Below are positions 1-5,958 of a stretch of 7,394 nucleotides of DNA, piece after piece. Made by a program: the position numbers and the translations under genes. Origin of the DNA: Deltaproteobacteria bacterium (lineage in GTDB: Bacteria; Desulfobacterota; Desulfobacteria; Desulfobacterales; SURF-15); contig JAHEHB010000279.1 in the NCBI GenBank assembly GCA_024644775.1, forward strand, positions 1-7,394, read 5' to 3'. How positions within the stretch are numbered: the stretch's first letter is position 1; every line of letters begins with the position of its first letter. The notes under the pieces are model-generated. The model was not told the origin of the DNA and searched no databases. It worked only from the letters and a program-made list of their open reading frames with translations.

Positions 1-767
1 TATGGATGCAGGGGATTGTGAAAAATTGCCTCCACCGAAGCACCCTCAACGATTTTTCCAAGATACATAACCGCAATTTCATCGGCCATTTTTGCAATCA
101 CCCCCAGGTTGTGCGTTATGAAGAGAATCGCCGCCTGAAAATCGCTCCGCAGCTGATTCATCAGCCCAAGCACTTGCGCCTGGATGGTTACATCAAGGGC
201 CGTAGTAGGCTCATCGGCGATCAGAAGGGTGGGATTGCAGGAGAGGGCCATTGCGATCATGGCACGTTGCCGCATGCCGCCGGAGAGCTGGTGCGGGTAC
301 TCATTGATTCTTTGCTCGGGGGCCGGTATTCCTGCAGCGCGCAGCATTTCGACAGCCTTGTTTCGTGCTTCCTTTTTGCTGAGCCCCTGGTGAAGCTTGA
401 TCGCTTCCATAATTTGATTCCCGATGGTGTAAACCGGGTTCAGTGAAGTCATCGGTTCCTGGAAAATCATGGCAATCTCATTGCCTCTGATGGATCTCAT
501 CCGGGGCCCCTTGGGGTCGAGCTTCAACAAGTCTATGGCCTCCCCGTTTCCATAGTAGAGAATTTGCCCTCCCTCGATCTTTCCGGGGGGTATCTGGACG
601 AGTCCGATAATGGATCGCGCGGTCACCGATTTTCCACATCCGCTCTCCCCAACCATCCCGAGGGTCTTTTGAGGCCCTATTTTAAAATTAACCCCGTCAA
701 CAGCGCGCACCACGCCAAAATCGGTTTGAAAATGTATCTTTAGATCTTTTACCTCGATTAACGGCAA
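1..767 (-). CDS. Dpp/Opp-type ABC transporter ATP-binding protein (DppD/OppD-like), C-terminus cut by window edge
   Basis: Cytoplasmic ATPase that powers the permease pair encoded just upstream. The frame is open from 767 to the window edge, giving 255 residues of a family that usually has about 320-330. Seen in the translation: Walker A GESGCGKS (40-47), Q-loop FQEP with Q103, ABC signature LSGGM (161-165), Walker B LLIADE with catalytic E186, D-loop ALD (190-192) and H-loop H219. The oligopeptide-type C-terminal extension would begin about where the window ends. The start is taken as TTG at 767: a GAGGAG ribosome site lies 7 bases ahead, a stop codon lies in frame shortly upstream, and any later ATG would remove the first beta strand or Walker A. 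The gene follows permease C after 52 bases, so it is the fourth gene of the operon. The usual HDLGV after the H-loop reads HNLGV. Family assignment is firm; the substrate is not known. Confidence 0.96.
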   Translation of the reverse strand, partial: MPLIEVKDLKIHFQTDFGVVRAVDGVNFKIGPQKTLGMVGESGCGKSVTARSIIGLVQIPPGKIEGGQILYYGNGEAIDLLKLDPKGPRMRSIRGNEIAMIFQEPMTSLNPVYTIGNQIMEAIKLHQGLSKKEARNKAVEMLRAAGIPAPEQRINEYPHQLSGGMRQRAMIAMALSCNPTLLIADEPTTALDVTIQAQVLGLMNQLRSDFQAAILFITHNLGVIAKMADEIAVMYLGKIVEGASVEAIFHNPLHP

Positions 768-819
768 CCCGTATCTCCTCTGAAAAACAGGTTTGTCATC
801 TGATTATTTACATTAAAAG

Positions 820-1668
820 CTAATTCAACCTCGGGTCTATGATGTCCCGAATGCCGTCCCCGATCATGTTGAAGGACATAACGGTAAATAAAATAAACAT
901 TCCCGGTATGACGGAGACCCAGGGGGCATTGATCAGAAAATCGACGCCACTTCGAATCATCGCCCCCCAGGAAGGGGTCGGGGGCGGAATGCCGATGCCG
1001 ATAAAACTCAGATTGGCTTCAAGCCTTATGGCAAGCGCAATCCAGAGCGTCGACATGACGGCAACGTCACTGATAACGTTGGGCATGATGTGTCTGAACA
1101 TCAGTCGAAACTCGTTTACACCGACCGCTTTGGCCGCTTCTATATATTCCTTTTCCCGAATGGAAATCGTCGGTCCCCTTGCCAACCGGATAAATCGCGG
1201 AGTTATGGATATGCCAATCGCCATCACCAATCCCATAAATCCACCGCCGATGGCGGCTCGAATCATAAGTCCCAGTATGAGAACCGGAAATGACATCAGG
1301 ATATCCACGATTCGAGTTATCATCGTATCGATGATTCCGCCTTTGTACCCTGCAATTATGCCGGTGGGAACGCCGATGGCCACTGCGAACATCACCGATG
1401 TCAGTCCCACGATCAATGAGTATCGGGTTCCCAGGATCACCCTGGATAGAACATCTCGCCCGAACACGTCGGTTCCAAAAAGAAATTGGCTTGACGGCGG
1501 TTTGAGTTGATCCATGAGATGCTGTTCGACAGGATTGTACGGCATAAAGATGGGGCCTAAAACGGCCAACAGGAGAACAATGATGACACCTACGGCGCCG
1601 ACAAGAGCCGTCCTGTTTTTTTTGAATGTCCCCCACATCCGTTGAGCGGGTGTGATTCTAATGGGCAT
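820..1668 (-). CDS. Dpp/Opp-type ABC transporter permease, DppC/OppC-like
   Basis: Inner-membrane permease, second of the heterodimeric pair that forms the translocation channel of a family-5 (peptide/nickel/opine-type) importer. At 282 residues it has the usual full length. An N-terminal helix (about 22-42) is followed by the DppC-typical segment GTDVFGRDVLSRVILG (65-80) and a core of about five further helices. The cytoplasmic EAA coupling loop that docks on the ATPase is at 174-197 (EYIEAAKAVG...HIMPN). The C-terminus IGDGIRDIIDPRLN is characteristic of the subfamily. The ATG at 1668 has a modest GAAGG ribosome site 6 bases ahead and lies 17 bases after the stop of permease B, consistent with cotranscription. 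No defects seen. Substrate is undetermined from sequence. Confidence 0.96.
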   Translation of the reverse strand: MPIRITPAQRMWGTFKKNRTALVGAVGVIIVLLLAVLGPIFMPYNPVEQHLMDQLKPPSSQFLFGTDVFGRDVLSRVILGTRYSLIVGLTSVMFAVAIGVPTGIIAGYKGGIIDTMITRIVDILMSFPVLILGLMIRAAIGGGFMGLVMAIGISITPRFIRLARGPTISIREKEYIEAAKAVGVNEFRLMFRHIMPNVISDVAVMSTLWIALAIRLEANLSFIGIGIPPPTPSWGAMIRSGVDFLINAPWVSVIPGMFILFTVMSFNMIGDGIRDIIDPRLN

Positions 1669-1685
1669 GTTGAACCTTCACATTT

Positions 1686-2627
1686 CTAATCGTATTTTAT
1701 TCTCGGATCACAAAAACTGTAGGCGATGTCGGTAATCAAATTCACGACGATGATGAATCCTGAAATGATCACCAGAATGGACTGCATCATATTATAGTCG
1801 CGGTTCTTCATGGCGCCAATCAGCAATTTCCCGAGCCCGGGTCTGCTGAAAATAATTTCAGACATAACCGAACCGCCGATCAAAATGCCGACGTAAAGAC
1901 CGATAACGGTAATAATCGAAATCAACGCATTTTTTAAAGCATGTTTGATGATGACCTTATTTTCACTGATCCCCTTTGCCCTGGCGGTTGAAATATAGTC
2001 CTGCTGTATGACCTCCAACATCGACGACCGAGTCATGCGGGTAATATATGAGGTCATGATGAGCCCCAACGTGAGGGCGGGCAGGACAAGGTGGTACAGC
2101 CGATCGACAATGTTGCTTAGTTCTCCTCCCCCGATAGAGGGAAATAGATCCAGATAAACGGCAAAGACCAGAATGAATAGAAGTCCCAAATAAAATTCCG
2201 GAAAAGAAAGACCGGCCAAAGAAAGCGTGCGGCCGGTATAATCGATCCAGCTGTTTCTTTTAATGGCGGTAATGACGCCGATCGGTATGCCGAGAATCGT
2301 ACCGATGAGCATGCCGCTGAGCGCAAGATCGACTGTGAATGGAAAAACTTTACGTATCAAGGGCGCCACAGGGTTTCCGTTCACAAAGGATTTGCCCAAA
2401 TCGCCCAGTACAAGTCCCTTCAGGTAATCTCCATATTGAACGTAAATGGGTCTGTTCAGCCCCATTCTTTCCTTCAAAGCACGCACGGAGCTTTCAGATG
2501 CGTAATTGCCCAAGGCAGCTGTAGCCGGATCACCCGGTATGATACGCATCATGATAAAAATTATGGTCACCGTTACAAAAATCGTCGGTATCGCGATTAA
2601 CGTCTTTCGAACAATATATCCAACCAT
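1686..2627 (-). CDS. Dpp/Opp-type ABC transporter permease, DppB/OppB-like
   Basis: Inner-membrane permease, partner of the C subunit. With the start at 2627 it has 313 residues, the family norm, and begins MVGYIVRKTL with the first helix at about 9-30 followed by the DppB-typical RIIPGDPA (28-35). SFPEFYLGLL is at 141-150, the EAA coupling loop at about 210-235 (DYISTARAKG...), and the signature IIFSRPGLGKLL at 259-270; C-terminus CDPRIKYD. An in-frame ATG at 2711 would add 28 Gly/Arg-rich residues translated through two hairpins. I reject it because the 2627 ATG has an AGGAG site about 8 bases ahead and gives the canonical N-terminus. The 161-base gap to the binding-protein gene is long for this operon and structured (see hairpins). 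Substrate unknown. Confidence 0.95.
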   Translation of the reverse strand: MVGYIVRKTLIAIPTIFVTVTIIFIMMRIIPGDPATAALGNYASESSVRALKERMGLNRPIYVQYGDYLKGLVLGDLGKSFVNGNPVAPLIRKVFPFTVDLALSGMLIGTILGIPIGVITAIKRNSWIDYTGRTLSLAGLSFPEFYLGLLFILVFAVYLDLFPSIGGGELSNIVDRLYHLVLPALTLGLIMTSYITRMTRSSMLEVIQQDYISTARAKGISENKVIIKHALKNALISIITVIGLYVGILIGGSVMSEIIFSRPGLGKLLIGAMKNRDYNMMQSILVIISGFIIVVNLITDIAYSFCDPRIKYD

Positions 2628-2664
2628 ATTATTGCTCCTGGTGAATCTTTTCCTGTCTTTTATT

Positions 2665-2683
2665 CCGGGGCTGCCTTCCCCGG
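2665..2683 (-). promoter_or_regulatory. Small GC hairpin in the leader of the DppB-like gene
   Basis: A perfect 6-bp stem, CCGGGG / CCCCGG, with a 7-base loop, located 38-56 bases before the permease B start. On the transcript it is followed by AAUAAAAGAC rather than a U-run, so it is not a classical intrinsic terminator. With the larger hairpin at 2711-2742 it could act as an mRNA-decay or processing boundary. The structure is visible; the role is inference. Confidence 0.45.
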
Positions 2684-2685
2684 CG

Positions 2686-2694
2686 CCCCCCCCC
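2686..2694. repeat. Nine-base C homopolymer (G9 on the operon strand)
   Basis: A run of nine C residues lies between the two hairpins of the binding-protein/permease gap. It is noncoding if permease B starts at 2627. Runs of this length are prone to polymerase slippage and also to sequencing miscounts, so the exact length should be treated cautiously. Confidence 0.9.
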
Positions 2695-2710
2695 GAGATG
2701 ATAGGGGTCA

Positions 2711-2742
2711 CGGGAGACCCGGGTGCACCCCGGTGTCTCCCG
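2711..2742 (-). promoter_or_regulatory. Strong intercistronic hairpin between binding-protein and permease genes
   Basis: Arms CGGGAGAC+CCGGG and CCCGG+GTCTCCCG pair over 13 bp with a single bulged base and a 5-base loop. It begins 46 bases after the binding-protein stop. In the operon direction there is no T-run after the stem; on the other strand it is followed by TTTTGTTG, but no plus-strand gene ends here. Known precedent: many importer operons place a stem-loop after the first gene so that the 3' end of the binding-protein mRNA is protected and that protein exceeds the permeases. That function here is inferred. Confidence 0.6.
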
Positions 2743-2788
2743 TTTTGTTGTCATGCCGGTTTAGCAACATAATCCGGCGAAAGAAGCC

Positions 2789-4432
2789 TTAATGTTCTAC
2801 AAATTCCGCTTTTTCTCTGATGGGAACCCCTAACTGCATGGTGGATTTCATGTTATATCCGATATCGAGCCATGGTTTTTTAGCAAAAGCAAATTTCAGC
2901 GTATAGAAGGAATATGCCATTGCATCTTCCAGTATTTTAAGCTGTGCCTCTTTCCACAATTTTACCTGCTTATCAGGATCTGTTTCTTTCCGTGCTGTAT
3001 CCAGCAGGCTGTCGATGGCGGTATAATGCGAAAAATTGGTCACCCCGGTCGGTGTGCCCACAGTGGATCTGGAGTGGAAGAACTGTGTCAGCATTTGGTC
3101 GCCCGTGGGGAATCGAGTGCAGATATAAAGTACCATCGGATTCACATCCTTTCGGATCTGGGAATGATAAGCCGGATGTGTGATTACGTTCAATTTGAGT
3201 GTTACTCCCACTTTTCGAAGCATCTCCTGCACGGCAACCATCGGTCTGTTGTAGGATGCCCGCTCGGTGACGACAATTTCGAGATCGAACCCTTTTGGAT
3301 ACCCGGCCTCCGCCATCAATTTTTTAGCTTTATCGGGATCATACTCGTACAGCAGATCCTTGGGAAGTTCATCTTCCTGCAAAGCCCCGAGGTAATTTTT
3401 TTGAAGTGCCGAAACCTCCCTTTCTGTTGTATCTTTGCCAATGAATTGGATAAGGCTGTCGCGATCGATCGCATAAAAGATTGCCTTCCGAACCCTTACA
3501 TCATCGAAAGGTTTGCGGGTCATATTCAGGCTGAGAAATACCAACTCTCCTGGGCCGAAGACCATTGTTTCCGTTTCTTTCGTCGCTCTCATCTTATCCA
3601 ACCAGTGCTGTTCGCGCACGCCCTCAATCAACTGGACGTCCCCTTTTCGAAGAGCCAATTCCCTGCTGCTCAGATCTGCCATGTATCGCATCTGGTAGCT
3701 GTTCAGCTTCGGTTTGCCGCGGAAAAAAGCCTCATTGGGCAACCACGTCGAACTCTCATTGGGCGAATAGGCATTGAACTTAAATGGACCTGTGCCTACA
3801 GGGTGAAGGGGGTAGGCATCTTTGTATTTTTCGATTGCCTTTTGACAAAGGATCTGGCCCCCGTGATAATCGGTCAACAACCCCCTGACCGTTGACGGCG
3901 AGATCGGGTACGCAAGCGTGACTTTCAAAGTGTATTTGTCTTCCGCCTTGAATTCCTTAAACACGGAAAAATCGCCGGCAAATGCCGACCGTTTTGCATC
4001 CGCTGCCCTTGTAAGCGAATAGGCTGCATCGTTGGCGGTAAATTCTCCAAAGTCTTCCGCAAACACATTATGCCATTTCACCCCTTCTTTGAGTTTAAAT
4101 TTCCACTCGATACCATCGGGAGACACTTCCCAGCTTTCGGCCAAATCCGGCTCGAGCTTGGTAAGATCGGCAACTTCATCCGGCCATTTCAGAAGACCGT
4201 TATAAAGTGACGATGCGACCGTTTTGTCGGGAGTCGGAAGGGCCATTGCCATCGGATCCCACCCGAGGGCGTCGGAAGCATCATAAGCAACCACCAGGTC
4301 TTGTTTTGCAGTGGCTCCGAAGGCTTTGAGTACCGGCGAAGACGCCAGGCCCAATGCAATTGCACCGCCGCCTGCTTGCTGAATAAAACGGCGCCGTGTA
4401 ATCCCTTGTCTGGTTTTTCTTTTCTTGCCCAT
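2789..4432 (-). CDS. Tat-exported ABC transporter substrate-binding protein, family 5 (DppA/OppA-like, SBP_bac_5)
   Basis: Periplasmic receptor that captures the solute and delivers it to the permease pair encoded downstream. It has 547 residues, typical of family 5. The N-terminus carries a twin-arginine motif TRRRFIQ (12-18), then a hydrophobic stretch (20-35) and a likely cleavage after ATA (40-42), so export of a folded protein by the Tat route is predicted. Domain landmarks: LEPDLAESWEVSPDG (93-107), KLKEGVKWHN (113-122), the hinge-region HPVGTGPFKF (210-219), PFDDVRVRKAIFYAIDR (308-324) and DPDKAKKLMAEAGYPKG (365-381). The ATG at 4432 has an excellent AAAGGAGGT ribosome site (4437-4445). 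It is the first gene of the ABC operon. Family-5 proteins bind peptides, nickel chelates, opines, glutathione, sugars or other solutes; nothing visible fixes the ligand. Confidence 0.96.
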   Translation of the reverse strand: MGKKRKTRQGITRRRFIQQAGGGAIALGLASSPVLKAFGATAKQDLVVAYDASDALGWDPMAMALPTPDKTVASSLYNGLLKWPDEVADLTKLEPDLAESWEVSPDGIEWKFKLKEGVKWHNVFAEDFGEFTANDAAYSLTRAADAKRSAFAGDFSVFKEFKAEDKYTLKVTLAYPISPSTVRGLLTDYHGGQILCQKAIEKYKDAYPLHPVGTGPFKFNAYSPNESSTWLPNEAFFRGKPKLNSYQMRYMADLSSRELALRKGDVQLIEGVREQHWLDKMRATKETETMVFGPGELVFLSLNMTRKPFDDVRVRKAIFYAIDRDSLIQFIGKDTTEREVSALQKNYLGALQEDELPKDLLYEYDPDKAKKLMAEAGYPKGFDLEIVVTERASYNRPMVAVQEMLRKVGVTLKLNVITHPAYHSQIRKDVNPMVLYICTRFPTGDQMLTQFFHSRSTVGTPTGVTNFSHYTAIDSLLDTARKETDPDKQVKLWKEAQLKILEDAMAYSFYTLKFAFAKKPWLDIGYNMKSTMQLGVPIREKAEFVEH

Positions 4433-4688
4433 TCTTACCTCCTTTGCTGTTTAGAGTGTTTCATGCAATTTTCTATCTGCTTGAACAATCGATAAAAAAT
4501 TCCGTTTCACCTCCTTTCACGGAATGCCCGTGCGGGATATTCAACGAAAGCGCAACAGGCATAGAGAAAATAGACTATCTATCGCGTATCTCACGATGAT
4601 GAGGTTATCGAAAATTCCGTAAGGCAATCATCCGCTATCATCTTGTCACAATCCATAGGTGATTAGTAAACAGATGCTGGACTTAATG
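4433..4688 (-). other. Upstream/leader region of the ABC importer operon
   Basis: A 256-base non-coding stretch between the TPR gene and the binding-protein gene. I see no convincing -35/-10 pair and no intrinsic terminator for the TPR gene other than the leader hairpin described separately. The 10-mer ACGGAATTTT (operon strand) occurs exactly twice, at 4505-4496 and 4620-4611, each next to an ATCGAT or TCGATA-like sequence. A possible GTG mini-ORF of 19 codons starts inside the second SD-like site, but it has no room for a ribosome site, so it is not called. Confidence 0.4.
4490..4532 (-). promoter_or_regulatory. Candidate leader switch: two mutually exclusive hairpins, T-run and second SD-like site
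   Basis: Read on the operon strand, 58-100 bases before the binding-protein start. The first hairpin is CACGG-(GCATT)-CCGTG (4532-4518). The second is ATTCCGT-N13-ACGGAAT (4525-4499), immediately followed by TTTTTAT. They share bases 4518-4525, so only one can form. The second hairpin encloses AAAGGAGGTG (4517-4508), a near-perfect anti-16S match with no gene behind it. This resembles an attenuator or a sequestered ribosome site. The stems are short and the transcription start is unknown, so the role is inference. Confidence 0.35.
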
Positions 4689-5051
4689 TCACATGAAAGG
4701 TTTTTTAATGGATAGTCTTTTAGATTTTTTAATCATTTCAACGAACTTAGATAGGGTTCCTTTTCGTTTGTAGACGACGCTCAGATTATGATGGGCGCTA
4801 ACATGCTCCGCGTTTATCTCGATTGCCCGTTTGTAGGCGGCTTCGGCCTGATCAAGATCGCCGCTGTCGTAATAGATATTTCCCAACCGATAATAGACCT
4901 GATCTACTTGCGTCTGATATTGAAGGACTTCGCGTAAAATTGCGATGCCTTTATGAAATTGCTTTTGTTCCCGAAGGATGTTTGATACTTTTATTGCTTT
5001 TTTTACCCTTTTTGCTTTCTGCTGTACGGAGAGCTCTTCGGAATCGCCCAT
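4689..5051 (-). CDS. Small tetratricopeptide-repeat (TPR) protein
   Basis: A 120-residue soluble protein made almost entirely of helical repeats; no signal peptide or membrane segment. Three TPR units can be laid out in 34-residue register: a degenerate one (16-49), a clear one (50-83: Y53, L56, G57, Y60, A69, Y73, A76) and a partly decayed one (84-117: L90, Y94). A basic N-terminal helix (QQKAKRVKKAIK) precedes them. The ATG at 5051 has AAGGAGAGGGG just upstream. Such proteins are protein-protein interaction scaffolds; nothing identifies a partner. It lies 256 bases upstream of the ABC operon on the same strand, which may be accidental. The TPR call is secure; specific function is unknown. 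Confidence 0.85.
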   Translation of the reverse strand: MGDSEELSVQQKAKRVKKAIKVSNILREQKQFHKGIAILREVLQYQTQVDQVYYRLGNIYYDSGDLDQAEAAYKRAIEINAEHVSAHHNLSVVYKRKGTLSKFVEMIKKSKRLSIKKPFM

Positions 5052-5107
5052 ATCATTCCCCTCTCCTTAAAACTTTTCATTTCAGTATACACATCTGCAT
5101 TTTAGTG

Positions 5108-5326
5108 TCAATGGTATTCCTGGCCAGTCCTGCAGGCAATCAATTGAAGTGATTTCGCTATCGTATCTTCATCCCCTTTATCCCGCACCAGGCGATGGAT
5201 ATGATTTGATGTGACAATATAATTGAAAATGATTAGCCCGTAACGTTTTTTTGCCTCAAATGGCCATTGCATCCACCGCTGTCTGTCAGTTGCCTTGGTC
5301 CGGCCCGAGGAGCGAGGAGCTGTCGC
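5108..5326 (-). pseudogene. Relic of a Y1 (HUH) REP-associated / IS200-like transposase
   Basis: A minus-strand frame open from 5326 to a TGA at 5108 reads as the middle of a TnpA_REP-type single-strand transposase. It includes RQRWMQWPFEAKKRYGL (about 5287-5235), then NYIVTSNHIHRLVRDKGDED with the metal-binding HUH pair H-I-H at 5203-5195, then TIAKSLQLIACRTGQEY ending in the stop. In intact relatives this block sits mid-protein and is followed by a long C-terminal part including the active-site tyrosine region. Here the frame stops and the next bases are unrelated upstream DNA of the TPR gene. The N-terminal third is also missing (a TAA lies at 5329-5327). HIHRLV replaces the commoner HIHLLV. 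The only internal ATG (5272) would give 54 residues. Not functional; a decayed fragment. Identification is by remembered family consensus, not a search. Confidence 0.75.
5306..5319. repeat. Tandem heptamer CGAGGAG x2
   Basis: Two perfect abutting copies of CGAGGAG lie where recognisable transposase homology on the minus strand fades and MFS homology on the plus strand has not yet begun. They may mark a rearrangement junction; with only two copies, chance cannot be excluded. Confidence 0.55.
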
Positions 5327-5337
5327 TTACGGTAGCT

Positions 5338-5702
5338 TGGGCCGAATATTTGCCTGTTTTCGTTATCAACGCAGGCTCTTATCTGTTTTTCGCAGGATTT
5401 GAAAGCTTTATCCGTTTACCTATTACCTATTACCTAAACTTGATGACACTGTAATGGGGAGGGTATTCGGTTTCGTCTCTTCTGTCGGAAACATTTCGAT
5501 TCCCTTAGCCACCCTTATTTTTGGAATTTTGTCGGAATATATCCCTCTTAACGTAATTGTGGCCACAAGGGGGGTTATCCTATTGCCAATAAGTATTCTT
5601 TCTTACCATAAATATCTGAAGATATTTCGATTCAAAACGCCGTCAATAGGTGCCTCGAATCAGCCGTTTAACAAGGAAAACAAACAGGTGATCATTGTAT
5701 AA
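5338..5702 (+). pseudogene. Major facilitator superfamily (MFS) transporter remnant, internally deleted and frameshifted
   Basis: Two pieces of one MFS drug-efflux-like permease survive. The first, in the frame of 5338-5421, reads WAEYLPVFVINAGSYLFFAG then FESFIRLP, matching the TM6 region and the start of the central loop. The second, in the frame of 5439-5702, reads KLDDTVMGRVFGFVSSVGN, then IPLATLIFGILSEYIP and a final helix, matching TM11-TM12 with a polar tail. TM1-TM5 are absent, and the stretch normally between the two pieces (roughly 120-170 residues, TM7-TM10) is missing at their junction. The pieces are out of frame and separated by three TTACCTA heptamers. The first frame ends in TAA at 5452-5454, which overlaps an ATG at 5454 (TAATG), so the second piece could be re-initiated but would be only 82 residues. 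Interpreted as a dead gene. Confidence 0.72.
5416..5436. repeat. Tandem heptamer TTACCTA x3 at the MFS deletion junction
   Basis: Three perfect abutting copies of TTACCTA. The first supplies the L-P codons of FIRLP; the third is followed by AACTTGATGAC, which encodes the start of the second MFS piece in another frame. Because 7 is not a multiple of 3, copy number sets the frame: one or four copies join the pieces without a stop, while the present three do not. Confidence 0.9.
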
Positions 5703-5958
5703 ACTGTCTTGACTGTTGTCGGTGTTGGATTGTTTGAGTTGTTTATTGCTGATCCGGTATTGTTTTTTCCCACGATTTTTTGAATACAAAGCCTTCGGGC
5801 CATTTTAAAGAAAATAAATACTTGACAAGTGATAAAAAATATTTTCAAGTAACAAATAAATTAATTGTTCCTTTCTATTTATCGACATTATCAGCTCTAA
5901 AAGATCTTTAAATCACGAGTGCGCTTCATACAAAAAATGGTCTGAAAGGAGGATCAAA
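5703..5958 (+). other. AT-rich upstream region of the TRAP operon
   Basis: A 256-base stretch without a supported gene. Both strands lack a convincing coding frame; a 62-residue minus-strand frame (5848-5660) overlaps the MFS relic and looks like a chance frame. The region holds the inverted repeat described separately and ends in a strong AAAGGAGG ribosome site (5945-5952), 6 bases before the TRAP binding-protein ATG. A short GCC-TTCG-GGC hairpin (5791-5800) is too small to call a terminator. Confidence 0.5.
5819..5851 (+). promoter_or_regulatory. Inverted repeat around a TTGACA hexamer upstream of the TRAP operon
   Basis: A perfect 7-bp inverted repeat, TACTTGA-N19-TCAAGTA. The left arm overlaps a consensus -35 hexamer TTGACA (5822-5827), and the nested CTTG-A-CAAG (5821-5829) is itself nearly palindromic. 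No good -10 hexamer follows at 16-18 bases, so the promoter is tentative. The geometry would suit a dimeric repressor blocking RNA polymerase. It lies about 110 bases before the TRAP gene. Confidence 0.4.

Noticed and set aside
6..446. Plus-strand 146-codon open frame
   Set aside because: It is antisense to the ABC ATPase, whose frame carries every expected ABC motif; the plus-strand translation has no recognisable features.
839..1510. Plus-strand 223-codon open frame
   Set aside because: Shadow of the DppC-like permease on the opposite strand; no plausible domain and no ribosome site.
2628..2711. Upstream ATG at 2711 extending the DppB-like permease by 28 residues
   Set aside because: The extension is low-complexity, runs through a strong hairpin and the C9 tract, and the ATG at 2627 has a better ribosome site and gives the family's normal N-terminus.
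2755..2778. GCCGG / CCGGC inverted repeat just after the substrate-binding-protein stop
   Set aside because: Only five base pairs around a 14-base loop with no T-run; too weak to call a terminator.
3026..3895. Plus-strand 289-codon open frame
   Set aside because: Antisense to the substrate-binding protein, which is full length and family-consistent; the plus-strand product resembles nothing known to me.
4454..4513. GTG-started 19-codon mini-ORF in the ABC operon leader (possible leader peptide)
   Set aside because: Its start codon lies inside the SD-like sequence, leaving no spacing, and its composition shows no run of a regulatory amino acid.
5251..5337. Plus-strand N-terminal part of the 67-codon frame starting at TTG 5251
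   Set aside because: This stretch is antisense to the transposase relic; MFS-like sequence begins only around 5338, so it is not treated as part of the MFS gene.
5660..5848. Minus-strand 62-codon frame, and a neighbouring frame reading LKWPEGFVF reminiscent of an IS1595-type transposase N-terminus
   Set aside because: The resemblance is only six or seven residues, lacks the Cys pairs of the zinc ribbon, and nothing downstream in any frame continues the family; most likely chance.
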